Positions 20,960 to 32,659 of a stretch of 64,000 nucleotides of DNA are shown here, piece after piece. Each line of letters opens with the position of its first letter. Position 1 is the stretch's first letter. The notes under the pieces were generated by a model, which saw only the letters and a program-made list of their open reading frames with translations, made no database searches and was not told where the DNA came from. This stretch comes from Poecilobothrus nobilitatus (lineage: Eukaryota; Arthropoda; Insecta; Diptera; Dolichopodidae): assembly GCA_947095535.1 (NCBI GenBank), contig OX352772.1:103169099-103233098 (forward strand), read 5' to 3'. The position numbers and the translations under genes are program-made.

Positions 20960-22185
20960 CACTTTTTTTCCACAATGTAACCCTAGATGAAGTTAATTTA
21001 CCAATTGGTCAAGTTAAACCTGAAGGAATTGGTCCTGCCTTAATTCAGCCTCATTTCATTAAGTTGATTCTACCTATTGTCTACTATTTCTGACTCACAT
21101 TTATAATTCAATTTTGACTATTGGTATTTACCTTCTAGTGGACAAATGTGCTAAAATTAAACCAAGTCCTAAGAAGCCTAATCCTACAATAGATGACTAT
21201 AGTCGAATTAATATTCTTTCTTGTATCTTCAAATATTTTAAACGATTATTTTATACGCAGATGAATGAATATCTTTGTTCTAATTACCTTACATATAGAT
21301 TTCAAAAAAAACACAGTTACATTACTAATGGATATCAGTTCTTATATCATTTAAATACTAACTCTAATAATCTACAAGTTAAATGTGGTGTTGCACAAAA
21401 GTCTATTTTGGGACCTCATCTTTTCGGTTTATTTGTCAATGACATTTACCTACGCTTCTCTCAAGCTCATTGTAGGTTATGTGCAAATGACGTTCAAATG
21501 TACATTAGCGGTCATGTGTATGCTATTTACAAATGCATTGGTAAAACGAATGATGAGCTTAATGCGGTTGCCTATGGGGCTTGTGAAAATGGTTTAAGAT
21601 TAAATCCTTCTAAATCACAGGCTATGGTTATGTATGTAAAAAATATTGACAAAACTGCTTTGCCTAAAATAAAGTTGAATTCTTCTGGTAAATTATATGG
21701 TGAAAAGACTAGGACTTCGGATGTTGTTTTTAATAAAACACTAACGTGGAACGATCATATAGATTTTATAGCCAAGAGTGTTTTTTCACTACTTCGAAAA
21801 CTTTAAAAATTTTCTTATATTATTAATGAAAATACAAAATAGCAGCTTATACTACTATCATTAGTAATGCCTATTTTTTACGTATTGTAATGTTACGTAC
21901 TTAGGATAGGATCAGTAGTGTTTCTAAAAAGTACTCAACTGCGCCTTTCCTAACTTCTTAAACTATAGATATATTGCCTTCATGTACAAATAATTTCCAA
22001 GACGGTTCCGACTTATCCACATGATTGTTATCCATCAGTTATTGGCAGATCTCGAAGAGGTTTAAGTTTTATGATGCCACGTCATAATCGTATAATAGTA
22101 GGCATAGGCATTTATCAATTTTTTGTTAAGGTTGTAGTTCTTTGGAATTCGTTACTGAGTGCTATCAGATGTGAAATTTAAAACC
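20960..22185 (+). pseudogene. LINE reverse transcriptase remnant, copy 1
   Basis: The RT would prime cDNA synthesis on nicked target DNA. In order: an N-terminal 'EGIGPALIQPHFIKLILPIV' block (20985-21085), a frame change, then a long open frame from about 21090 to 21806. That frame has 'YSRINILSCIFKYFKRL' (normally RPI..L...K..E), 'SILGPHLFGLFVNDIY' (the PQGS.LGP.LF..ydND block) and 'CANDVQMYI' where Y-x-DD should be. It continues with 'ENGLRLNPSKSQAMV' and 'LTWNDHIDFI'. The active-site dyad is lost (AND for ADD). The segment between RT motifs 2 and 4 is missing, so there is an internal deletion. The tail 'VVVLWNSLLSAIRCEI' at ~22125-22180 matches the usual LINE C-terminus. Non-functional. 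Confidence 0.85.
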
Positions 22186-22194
22186 AAAAAATAA

Positions 22195-22360
22195 ATGTCC
22201 AAGCAGTGTGATATATGTAGAAATCGTATATATAGGAAAACAAAACCGAAAGGTGTTGAATGTGGTACATGTTCTTCAACTTTTAATACAAGATGTGCTC
22301 TTGTGTCTAATTAAGTGTTTATTAATATTAAGTCAGCGCATGCTAAATGGAATTGTATCA
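22195..22360 (+). pseudogene. PHD-type zinc-finger ORF1 start of a LINE, copy 1
   Basis: ATG at 22195 opens MSKQCDICRNRIYRK, then VECGTCSSTFNTRCALVSN and a TAA at 22312-22314. Read through the stop, AKWNCIN follows. The order C-x2-C, C-x2-C, H/R-x-x-C, W-x-C is that of a PHD finger, as found at the N-terminus of ORF1 proteins in several LINE clades. The histidine position is lost (N-x-R-C), and the last cysteine pair is broken. It starts ~10 bases after the RT tail above, with no 5' UTR or poly(A) between. Confidence 0.6.
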
Positions 22361-22795
22361 ACTAACATTCATTAGTTCATTCTAACATATTGACCTAATC
22401 AAAGGTGATACATGATACAAATGAAGAGGATACCATCCTTAATAATTTTAATGAGAATAGCTCTCAACTTAATCCAGAAGAAGGAATAAGATAGTTTGAT
22501 GTTGATGATGGTTCAAACGACAAAATGTCGCAATTCTTAAAAAAACTTAGCTGCTGTTATTCTAGAAATAATAAGCGATAAATGTATTTATCCCATAAAA
22601 TTGAAGGGGTAAGGCAATAAGAATGAAGAAATCGTGTAGATAGTTGTGAGGGAGATATTATCGAGGTATTATTATATTACAAAGATTTTAATGTTTTTTA
22701 TTTAGAGTTCAATAAAAATTTTATTATATTATTATTATACGAGTATATATCTTTATTAGTATTATAATTATATAATATAAATATTTGTCCAGAAA
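22361..22795 (+). pseudogene. Probable continuation of degraded LINE ORF1
   Basis: Short acidic coding-like pieces such as 'ILNNFNENSSQLNPEEGI' and 'DDGSNDKMSQFLKKL' occur between 22425 and 22550. They fit the low-complexity linker after a PHD-type ORF1 head. Beyond 22600 only A+T noise is seen. Confidence 0.35.
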
Positions 22796-23468
22796 AATGA
22801 TGTATAACAAACGCATTCAATTTAAAGTGTTGTGTTGGATGTGTTCTATTATTGAAAAAAAAAAAATATACATAGCTATAATGTATACAGTATAGATATA
22901 ATTTTTAATTGGAAATATTTTTATTTTTTAAAACTATGATACATTATAAAAGACTAAAGGGAAAGAAAAAAATAATAAAAAAACAAAAAAAAAAAAATTT
23001 TTCGTTCATTAATTTCTTCGAATTGAATTTTCTTTTTAATTAATTTTATTTGACATACATACATACCCATATATGCATAAATACAAACAAAATGTTTTTA
23101 ATAATTTTAAAATGTCATTTTATAGATTTAAATAAAGAAAGGCAAGCAAATAATTTATTATAATTGTTTATGAATTGTAAATTGTAATGGGTAATCTTTA
23201 ATTTGTTTCGAATTTTTTGTTTTGTTAAAAAGAAATTTTTTCTAAATTTTTTTTTTAAATTTTATTATAATTTATATATCCCATGGCACTTCTGTCTTTT
23301 TCAAGTGAGTCAAAAGTTCCAAATTTTCCTTTTATAATGATAATATCTTTTTTTCTCTCCTTACTACTCCTATAAGAAGCATTGGGCATCCACTAAGTCA
23401 TTTATTTATTCATATTTGACTAAGTTTCAGTTTCTGGAATCATTAATTTCACTAAGCCGTTAATTACT
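22796..23468 (-). repeat. Inverted copy of the 15.9-16.55 kb arm (inside duplication copy 1)
   Basis: Reverse complement of ~15890-16560: it has the poly(A)-rich block, GACATACATACATACCCAT, the CCCATGGCACTTCTGTC block and GCATTGGGCATCCACTAAG. It ends at the duplication boundary in CCGTTAATTACT. The matching segment in copy 2 (28165-28848) continues into the rest of the arm. Confidence 0.85.
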
Positions 23469-23861
23469 AAAATTAGGAATCATTGTTTTTACTGGATTTA
23501 TAAGTAATTAAAATAAATGATAAGCGATAAAATAAATGATAAACGATAAAAGTGATAAATGATAAACAAAACGAAAATGATAAATGGTAAACTGGCCTCC
23601 ATCAGTTTAAACAATTGGTAAAGGAAACTACCCATATTCCTGATTGTTCAAGCCATAATGCTTAACTATCGACCTTTCTCTAACATCTAACCCGAAAAAA
23701 TACAACATTTATATTAACAATCCAATAAGTAGCTCTGACTACTGCCTTATTAGCTCTCCATTTTAACTCCTAAGAAATGTAACAAAAAAATCATTCCTAA
23801 ACACATATTTTTTGTTTTTCTTTATTTAAAAAAATAAATAAATAAAAGTTTATATACAATC
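23469..23861. repeat. Partial (~390-bp) extra unit between the two duplication copies
   Basis: A truncated third copy of 18570-18985 (also seen at 23950-24370), from AAAATTAGGAATCATTG to TTTATATACAATCC. Its presence means the array arose in at least two events or a stepwise expansion. Confidence 0.85.
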
Positions 23862-25860
23862 CAAGTTCACAAAAGTTGTACAATACTTAAATATATGTAT
23901 AATTCTCAAAATGGAAAATGATAAAAATGAAACAATTATAAATTAAATGTACTCAAAATTAGGAATCATTGTTTTTACTGGATTCATAAGTAATTAAAAT
24001 AAATGACAAGCAATAAAATAAATGATAAACGATAAAAGTGATAAATGATAAACAAAGCAAAAATGATAAATGATAAACAAAACGAAAATGATAGATGGTA
24101 AACTGGCCTCCACCAGTTTAAACAATTGGTAAAGGAAACTACCCATATTCCTGATTGTTCAAGCCATAATGCTTAACTATCGACCTTTTTCTAACATCTA
24201 ACCTGAAAAAATACAACATTTATATTAACAATCCAATAAGTAGCTCTGACTACTGCCTTATTAGCTCTCAATTTTAACTCCTAAGAAATGTAACAAAAAA
24301 ATCATTTCTAAACGCATATTTTTTGTTTTTCTTTATTTAAAAAAATTAATAAATAAAAGTTTATATACAATCCAAATTTAAATTTAATTCTAAGTTGGTA
24401 ATTCTTAAAAATATATAATTTGTATATAATATACATTGGGTTTTTTACGACCGCAGCACATAAGCTGTCTGGTCTTATTATTCTGTTAAATTAATTTAAC
24501 ATTTATTGGCCATTTGTTTTTTGTTTTGTATTTTCATTTTTATTACAATTTCATATCATTTAGTTTTAGTTTTATATTTTCTTTTTTTATCAGAATTTCA
24601 TTTATCATTTTTTAAAAATTTTTGTATTTAAATATTACAAATAGAACTTTTTATTGAAAAATTTTAAATTAAAAAAAATGATTATGTAAGTATATGTATA
24701 AATATATCGTAAATATTTTTGGGTCCCCATCGATATCCTGAAAAAAAAATTTTGATTCAAGAAAAATCCCGAAAAAAATCTTGAATTAAAAAATTTTGAA
24801 TTAAAATTATTTATGTATTTTTGAAATAATGATTTCAAAACAAAATAATTGTAATTCAAGATGGCAGTACGCTATACTTGTATGATTCTTATAATACTTA
24901 TGAATATTTATATTTAGTGAAATATTATGGAAGAAGGTAAAAATTAACTTTGTTATTTAAAAAAATGTATATCAAACTTTAAATATATACGTAATAGATT
25001 ATATTCTTTCCAAAAGTAAACATAAATTGGTTAGGTACGAAATCGAAAAGAGTTTCAAAATCTCGCGTCGGAAAAATCTTGTGACTTAAAATCTCGCGTT
25101 TTGAAATGAAATACGAATAATATTTATCATTAATAAATAGGTTGGGTGGGTATGAAAATTAATTGGTGGGTAAAAAAATTAATTTTCAAATGTAAATTGA
25201 TGTTGTATATACAACACAACTACAACTTTAAAACCCCTCATAATTCAGTATCTCAGATATACATACATACATAAATAAAGATTCAGGAAAAGCACATAAC
25301 CCTACTTTTAAATTAAACTCTAAAATCTCTCCCAATTTAGAATATCGCAGATAATGTAAATATTCTGGAAAAAGCGAACACACTGAATCTGATTAAAACT
25401 CTAAAATCTCTCTGATTATATTTTTTACATACATATTTAAAAAAAAAACTTACCTCGCATGCTAACCCCCGCTAAAACAAATTACTGGAACCATTATTTT
25501 GTCACCAACTATAAAGTCCCTCCTAATTATGTTTTTACATACATATTTCAATATTAAAACATTACAAAATATTTTAAAATAATGGGGGCTGCCGCCCCCA
25601 AACCCCTACTAAACAAATTATTGAAAATTCCTCCTAATTCACTGTATATATTATAGTTATATATTATAATTAAAACTGTATTTATATATTATACTCAATT
25701 ATAATATATAAATATAGTTTTAATTAAATCATCAAAAGGTATTCTTTTGAGAATTTATATATCAAGTATTTAAGCACGTCTCTAAAATTCTTTAAAAATA
25801 ATAACAAGAATTGTTTGGGACTGTCTTCAGAAACTTCTAATCCTGGCAAATAGGAATAAT

Positions 25861-25940
25861 GCAGTTCTAATGTGGATATCAGGATATATAGTAGTTGAAC
25901 GAATCGAAAAGGCAAATCGCCTTGCAAACATCGGCATCTA
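25861..25940 (+). pseudogene. LINE ribonuclease H fragment (copy 2)
   Basis: Duplicate of 20481-20560. Here the block reads EKANRLANIG, closer to the family pattern E-x-AD-x-LA than copy 1 (EKTNR), so copy 1 carries the later change. Confidence 0.6.
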
Positions 25941-26339
25941 CATCTGAATTAACACCTGTTATTTTTCTATCTTCCTTTACACCAATTTCTACACGAGATA
26001 CCGTCTTGCTCTTGTAATTTAATCATTAAAATTTCAATCGAAAATTTAACTTCATAAACATTTTTTTTTTAATTAAATACAATGATGAAAATAATAAAAA
26101 TATTTAATTTTAAAAACTTTTAAAATAAAAATTGCAAATCCAATAGCAAATGACAATTCAGTATAAGCATATAAATACAAAAAAAGAATTAAAATTCCAA
26201 ATTGGACTCATTTCACTGTTCGGAAGTTCCCACAAAAAAAAAAATAAAAAAATTATGATTATTGTAATAATAATTGTAATAATTTCTTAAACATAAAATA
26301 CAAGTACACCAAATACTATGAGAATGGGTCGTTATTAAA

Positions 26340-27560
26340 CACTTTTTTTTCACAATGTAACCCTAGATGAAGTTAATTTACCAATTGGTCAAGTTAAACC
26401 TGAAGGAATTGGTCCTGCCTTAATTCAGCCTCATTTCATTAAGTTGATTCTACCTATTGTCTACTATTTCTGACTCACATTTATAATTCAATTTTGACTA
26501 TTGGTATTTACCTTCTAGTGGACAAATGTGCTAAAATTAAACCAAGTCCTAAGAAGCCTAATCCTACAATAGATGACTATAGTCGAATTAATATTCTTTC
26601 TTGTATCTTCAAATATTTTAAACGATTATTTTATACGCAGATGAATGAATATCTTTGTTCTAATTACCTTACATATAGATTTCAAAAAAAACACAGTTAT
26701 ATTACTAATAGATATCAGTTCGTATATCATTTAAAACTAACTCTAATAATCTACAAGTTAAATGTGGTGTTGCACAAAAGTCTATTTTGGGACCTCATCT
26801 TTTCGGTTTATTTGTCAATGGCATTTATCTACGCTTCTCTCAAGCTCATTGTAGGTTATGTGCAAATGACGTTCAAATGTACATTAGCGGTCATGTGTAT
26901 GCTATTTACAAATGCATTGGTAAAACGAATGATGAGCTTAATGCGGTTGCCTATGGGGCTTGTGAAAATGGTTTAAGATTAAATCCTTCTAAATCACAGG
27001 CTATGGTTATGTATGTAAAAAATATTGACAAAACTGCTTTGCCTAAAATAAAGTTGAATTCTTCTGGTAAATTATATGGTGAAAAGACTAGGACTTCGGA
27101 TGTTGTTTTTAATAAAACACTAACGTGGAACGATCATATAGATTTTATAGCCAAGAGTGTTTTTTCACTACTTCGAAAACTTTAAAAATTTTCTTATATT
27201 ATTAATAAAAATACAAAATAGCAGCTTATACTACTATCATTAGTAATGCCTATTTTTTACGTATTGTAATGTTACGTACTTAGGATAGGATCAGTGGCGT
27301 TTCTAAAAAGTACTCAACTGCGCCTTTCCTAACTTCTTAAACTATAGATATATTGCCTTCATGTACAAATAATTTCCAAGACGGTTCCGATTTATCCACA
27401 TGATTGTTATCCATCAGTTATTGGCATCTCGAAGAGGTTTAAGTTTTATGATGCCACGTCATAATCGTATAATAGTAGGCATAGGCATTTATCAATTTTT
27501 TGTTAAGGTTGTAGTTCTTTGGAATTCGTTACTGAGTGCTATCAGATGTGAAATTTAAAA
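26340..27560 (+). pseudogene. LINE reverse transcriptase remnant, copy 2
   Basis: Duplicate of 20960-22185 with the same internal deletion and the same CANDVQMY active-site loss. A one-base deletion at ~26735 splits the long frame. G-for-D at 26820 (VNGIY for VNDIY) and other substitutions mark independent decay since duplication. Confidence 0.85.
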
Positions 27561-27571
27561 CCAAAAAATAA

Positions 27572-27735
27572 ATGTCCAAGCAGTGTGATATATGTAGAAA
27601 TCGTATATATAGGAAAACAAAACCGAAAGGTGTTGAATGTGGTACATGTTCTTCAACTTTTAATACAAGATGTGCTCTTGTGTCTAATTAAGTGTTTATT
27701 AATATTAAGTCAGCGCATGCTAAATGGAATTGTAT
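27572..27735 (+). pseudogene. PHD-type LINE ORF1 start (copy 2)
   Basis: Duplicate of 22195-22360, identical in the cysteine pattern and in the premature TAA (27689-27691). Confidence 0.6.
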
Positions 27736-28164
27736 CAACTAACATTCATTAGTTCATTCTAACATATTGACCTAATCAAAGGTGATACATGATACAAATG
27801 AAGAGGATACCATCCTTAATAATTTTAATGAGAATAGCTCTCAACTTAATCCAGAAGAAGGAATAAGATAGTTTGATGTTGATGATGGTTCAAACGACAA
27901 AATGTCGCAATTCTTAAAAAAACTTAGCTGCTGTTATTCTAGAAATAATAAGCGATAAATGTATTTATCCCATAAAATTGAAGGGGTAAGGCAATAAGAA
28001 TGAAGAAATCGTGTAGATAGTTGTGAGGGAGATATTATCGAGGTATTATTATATTACAAAGATTTTAATGTTTTTTATTTAGAGTTCAATAAAAATTTTA
28101 TTATATTATTATTATACGAGTATATATCTTTATTAGTATTATAATTATATAATATAAATATTTG

Positions 28165-29965
28165 TCCAGAAAAATGATGTATAACAAACGCATTCAATTT
28201 AAAGTGTTGTGTTGGATGTGTTCTATTATTGAAAAAAAAAAAGTATACATAGCTATAATGTATACAGTATAGATATAATTTTTAATTGGAAATATTTTTA
28301 TTTTTTAAAACTATGATACATTATAAAAGAGTAAAGCGAAAGAAAAAAATAATAAAAAAACAAAAAAAAAAAAATTTTTCGTTCATTAATTTCTTCGAAT
28401 TGAATTTTCTTTTTAATTAATTTTATTTGACATACATACATACCCATATATGCATAAATACAAACAAAATGTTTTTAATAATTTTAAAATGTCATTTTAT
28501 AGATTTAAATAAAGAAAGGCAAGCAAATAATTTATTATAATTGTTTATGAATTGTAAATTGTAATGGGTAATCTTTAATTTGTTTCGAATTTTTTGTTTT
28601 GTTAAAAAGAAATTTTTTCTAAATTTTTTTTTTAAATTTTATTATAATTTATATATCCCATGGCACTTCTGTCTTTTTCAAGTGAGTCAAAAGTTCCAAA
28701 TTTTCCTTTTATAATGATAATATCTTTTTTTCTCTCCTTACTACTCCTATAAGAAGCATTGGGCATCCACTAAGTCATTTATTTATTCATATTTGACTAA
28801 GTTTCAGTTTCTGGAATCATTAATTTCACTAATCCGTTAATTACTCGGCTATAACTATTGTACAAGAGACGTTTCTTTTATTTCTATGCCATTTATTATC
28901 TTATACAAGAATTATAATGTATTATTATTTTATTATACAGCTATTAACAATATGGTATTAAATTATAATTTATAGGACATAAATATATACTTATTTTTAA
29001 TTTAATTATATTATATTAATTACATGTCTAATATTATATTATATTAAAATGTCTAATATTTTTTATTTATCTATATGACCCAGCCGGGTTTAAATCCGAG
29101 ACCTTACGGTATGAAAAGCCGGTATCTTAACAACTACACCAATGATAATAATTGATAGTGTAATAATATCGTTTAGAGTAAACTTTCTACACTAAACTTT
29201 AAATTATGTCCCGGATAACTATAAAATCAGTTACAGTTATTTTCCAAATTCCGGCCAGCCAAGATGTATACATATACATTTATGTATACACATATATCTA
29301 TTTCGAAGAAATTTTATAGACGGTTGCGAAATCAGATTTGTCCTCTTTTCCAGAATAAGTATACATATGAAGTGATTCAAAAATACCAATGGAACTTCTT
29401 ACATGTTACCATCAAAGTATAGTTATAGGAAGTAGTTTTACTTTTTACTAAGCCTAATGCATTTTTCACACAGCAAAAAAGTTTATTTTCAAGAGTAGGT
29501 GCAATATATTTTTCTATTTTCCATATCCACTGTCCTAAAATAAAAAATAACACTATATATTTTTAGATGGTAATTTTATTACGGGTACCTACCCAAATAA
29601 ATTTGTTGGTGTGCGAGTATAATGTATTAGCACTGGGATAACTGAAATTGGAACCTGAAATTATTGGAATTGAAATTATTCTGTCTTTTTCGTGCATGAT
29701 AATTTTTTATAACTATACACTTTTTACATTAAGTTAGCTTAATTTAGTTACAAAATATTTTTATAGTGTTTTTTTCTTTTCTTCTTATTAGTCTACATAT
29801 TTAGTGTGTCTGACTCTAACACGGTAGTGTGCAGGTACGATTCCGGATGGAAACATAATATTTGTTTTTGTAGGTATGTAAATTACAAAAATAACTTTTC
29901 TTATTTACTGCATTATTTGGCAAAGTACAAATTATACATTATTCCGAAATTGCAAAAACATCATT
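28165..29965 (-). repeat. Right arm of the long inverted repeat, interrupted
   Basis: Complement of 15557-16620. The match is broken between ~28925 and ~29680, where about 750 bp absent from the left arm lie (an insertion here or a deletion there). The match resumes with TTTTTCGTGCATGATAA and continues through GGTAGTGTGCAGGTACGAT to the ATTATTCCGAAATTG block. Confidence 0.85.
29086..29155 (-). other. tRNA-like sequence, degenerate
   Basis: On the minus strand TTGGTGTAGTTGTTAAGAT resembles an A box/D-arm, and CTCGGATTTAAACCCGGC resembles a T-arm with a mutated B box (GG-TTTAAA-CC for GG-TTCGA-CC). The anticodon stem does not pair properly. It lies inside the segment that interrupts the right inverted arm, so it may be the head of a SINE or a tRNA relic. 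Not a functional tRNA as read. Confidence 0.4.
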
Positions 29966-30042
29966 CATTCTATGACGGGCCAACAGCTAGTTATTAATAC
30001 TTTTACAACTCACAAAATTTTATCAATTTAACAAAGCTCTTA

Positions 30043-30520
30043 TTTTAAATAAAATAAATAAAAAAAATTTTAAAAAAAACAGCTTTTTTGAACTAAAAAG
30101 TAGAAAATAAATTTTCAATAGCAAATTTTTCTGTAATTTTCTAAACTATATTGTTACAATCAGGATTTCTTTGAAAAAGTTTATTTCAATATGTCAAATA
30201 TATATATAAATATAAGTATATATAAGTTTTACAGTCTGTGAAATTAAAATAAAAGCTGGAGGCAACAAACGCATAACTATAAACTTATATTTTTAAATTT
30301 TGCTTCCAGCTTTTATATTAATTTCACAGACTTTAAAACTTATATATACTTATATTTATATATATATTTGACATATTGAAATAAACTTTTTCAAAGAAAT
30401 CCTGATTGTAACAATATAGTTTAGAAAATTACAGAAAAATTTGCTATTGAAAATTTATTTTCTACTTTTTAGTTCAAAAAAGCTGTTTTTTTAAAAATTT
30501 TTTTTATTTATTTTATTTTA
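30043..30520. repeat. ~480-bp palindrome (two ~220-bp arms, ~34-bp spacer)
   Basis: Arms 30043-30265 and 30300-30520 are near-perfect reverse complements. They share AAAAACAGCTTTTTTGAAC, GTTACAATCAGGATTTC and the inner AAAAGCTGGA/TCCAGCTTTT ends. The structure is that of a foldback element or an inverted duplication with a short spacer. No coding content and no clear target duplication. Confidence 0.9.
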
Positions 30521-30664
30521 TTCTTTTTAGTAACGACAAATATAAGTATTGAATTGATATTTTTTTTTTTCTTGTTTAATTTTGAATTTTTACAGTTGCC
30601 CTCACAGTCTATAATTATATTATTACCTGTTATAATACAGAATATATTGAATTTTTTTATTATT

Positions 30665-31337
30665 AATTTATTGTGGCAAAATTTTTAAAAAATTAAGGAA
30701 ACATTGCATAGCAAAATTAAACATTTAAATAAAATTGTTATTGCAATTTTATAATGTTCTTTATTTTCACTTAAAAATGCGACCCTTTAAAAACTTTGAT
30801 TCATACACTGCCTTGTTTTTTCTTTCTTTTCATAACATAACATTTTAATATTTTTTTTTTATCTGTTATGTACGGAAATATCAAACATATGTTTCTTTCT
30901 TTTAAAATCATAACATTTTAATAGTTCTTTTTTTCTATCTGTTATGTGGGTAAATATCAGATGTGCACAATATTTATATAGATAAGAAATAGACTTTAAA
31001 AATATTTAAAAACAATCAAAGTAACATTTTTTGTTCTCTTTTTTTTCTATTCGTTTTTATTTTTCTTCCAGTATTACATTTTCCTTTTTTTTTGTTTTCT
31101 GTTATTTTGGTACGCTAACTATTTCTTTTTTTTTTTTTAAATGTTTAATTTATAAATGCATTCTATTTAAAAAATACAAATTATAACCTATACAACATTC
31201 TGAATTTTTTTTTGTTCGTTTATATTTACGTTCCATTCATATGCATACATAAAATTTTTTTTTGTTCGTTTATGTTTACCGTCCATTCCTATAAATATAA
31301 CTGTTGCCTACATATTAAAAAATAATAAATCTATAAC
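30665..31337 (+). repeat. ~670-bp tandem unit, copy 1 (with internal subrepeats)
   Basis: Matches 31420-32062 at an offset of ~752. Inside, a ~75-bp subrepeat occurs twice (CATAACATTTTAAT... to CTGTTATGT..GGAAATATCA). A ~53-bp TTTTTTTTGTTCGTTTAT module also occurs twice. No coding signal. Confidence 0.85.
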
Positions 31338-31419
31338 TACATACATAAATAGCCATATATCCATTCATATACATATGAATCTATATATGAGCTGAACTTC
31401 TCAGTGTTGCATTATATTA

Positions 31420-32062
31420 TAATGCGGCAAAATTTTTAAAAAATTAAGAAAATGTTGCATAGCTAAATTCAAAATTTAAATAAAAATATTGCAATTTTAT
31501 AATGTTCTTTATTTCCACTTAAAATGCGACCCTTTAAAAACTTTGATTCATACACTGCCTTGTTTTTTCTTTGTTTTCTTAACATAACATTTTAATATTT
31601 TTTTTTTTATCTGTTATGTACGGAAATATCAAAAGTATGTTTCTTTCTTTTAAAATCATAACATTTTAATAGTTCTTTTTTTTCTATCTGTTATGTGGGT
31701 AAATATCAGATGTGCACAATATATACGTAAGAAACAGACTTTAAAAATATTTAAAAACAATCAAAGTAACATTTTTTGTTCTCTTTTTTTTCTATTCGTT
31801 TTTATTTTTCTTCCAGTATTACATTTTCCCTTTTTTTTGTTTTCTGTTATTTAGGTACGCTAAGTATTTCTTTTTTTTTTTTAAATGTTTAATTTATACC
31901 TGCATTATATTTAAAAAATATAAATTATAACCTATAGAACATTCTGAATTTTTTTTTGTTCGTTTATATTTACCGTCCATTCATATGCATACATAAAATT
32001 TTTTTTTGTTCGTTTATGTTTACCGTCCATTCATATAAATATAACTGTTGCCTACATATTAA
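31420..32062 (+). repeat. ~640-bp tandem unit, copy 2
   Basis: Second copy with scattered substitutions and small indels. It ends in AAAAAATAATAAATCGAT, where copy 1 has AAAAAATAATAAATCTAT. Confidence 0.85.
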
Positions 32063-32506
32063 AAAATAATAAATCGATAAATCAACTAAATAATAATAGT
32101 TGGGAATTTGGTGTGACTGTGTTAGCAGATTTTTAATAGTACAGCACACACATAAAAATATGCATACCATTTTTGTACATGTTTGTACCTACATACATAT
32201 GTAGTAAAAAAATTTGGTTTTAAAAGTATGTAATTGAGAAAATATTAAATTACTTACTTCTAAATGCTAATGTTTTTGAATTAAAAAAAAATTATTTTGC
32301 TTTTTCTAGACGATGTAGATATACATATATGTATGTATGTACATAACAGATATTTTATGATTAATTCATAATTATTGTTATTGAAAAGAAAAATATTGTT
32401 GTTATTTACTATTTTTAAAAAAGACGGGATTTCTTATTTTTAATATATTATTTTTGTTGTTTAATGTTTTTACATAATTGGAAATATATTCTTAGTTTTT
32501 ATACTT
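32063..32506. other. A+T-rich spacer, nothing recognised
   Basis: Contains only TACATATGTATG-type simple sequence and no coding blocks. Confidence 0.4.
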
Positions 32507-32658
32507 CAGAAAAAGGTATTAGTGGTGCAGATCATCATTCCCTAATAGATCTTAATTTAAAGGCAGCTCCCAATTTAGATATCAATGTTAGGGCCATAAT
32601 ATGCCATTTTAATATGTTAAGAGTTTCGAAAGAAAAGCCCTATTTTAATTATAATTAA
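32507..32658 (+). pseudogene. Possible LINE endonuclease C-terminal fragment
   Basis: The frame reads TSEKGISGADHHSLIDLNLK followed by 'AICHFNMLRVSKEKP'-like residues. G-I-S-x-x-D-H resembles the 'ISDH' catalytic block near the end of LINE endonucleases. The fragment is ~50 codons with no RT after it, so this is a weak assignment. Confidence 0.4.
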
Positions 32659-32659
32659 G

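Larger units (their letters stand above)
18485..23468. repeat. ~5.0-kb tandem duplication, copy 1
   Basis: Matches 23862-28848 at an offset of about 5377-5380, drifting by a few small indels. It begins in CAAGTTCACAAAAGTTG and ends at CCGTTAATTACT, inside an inverted copy of the 15.6-kb arm. Divergence between copies is visible but low, higher than in the 833/5804 pair. Confidence 0.92.
23862..28848. repeat. ~5.0-kb tandem duplication, copy 2
   Basis: Second copy of 18485-23468. Differences seen include a single-base deletion at ~26735 that splits the RT frame, G for A near 25911 in the RNase H fragment, and a 3-base loss near 27426. Confidence 0.92.

Noticed and set aside
24635..24859. 74-codon minus-strand frame rich in F, N and Y
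   Set aside because: A+T noise; its counterpart in the first duplication copy is not open.
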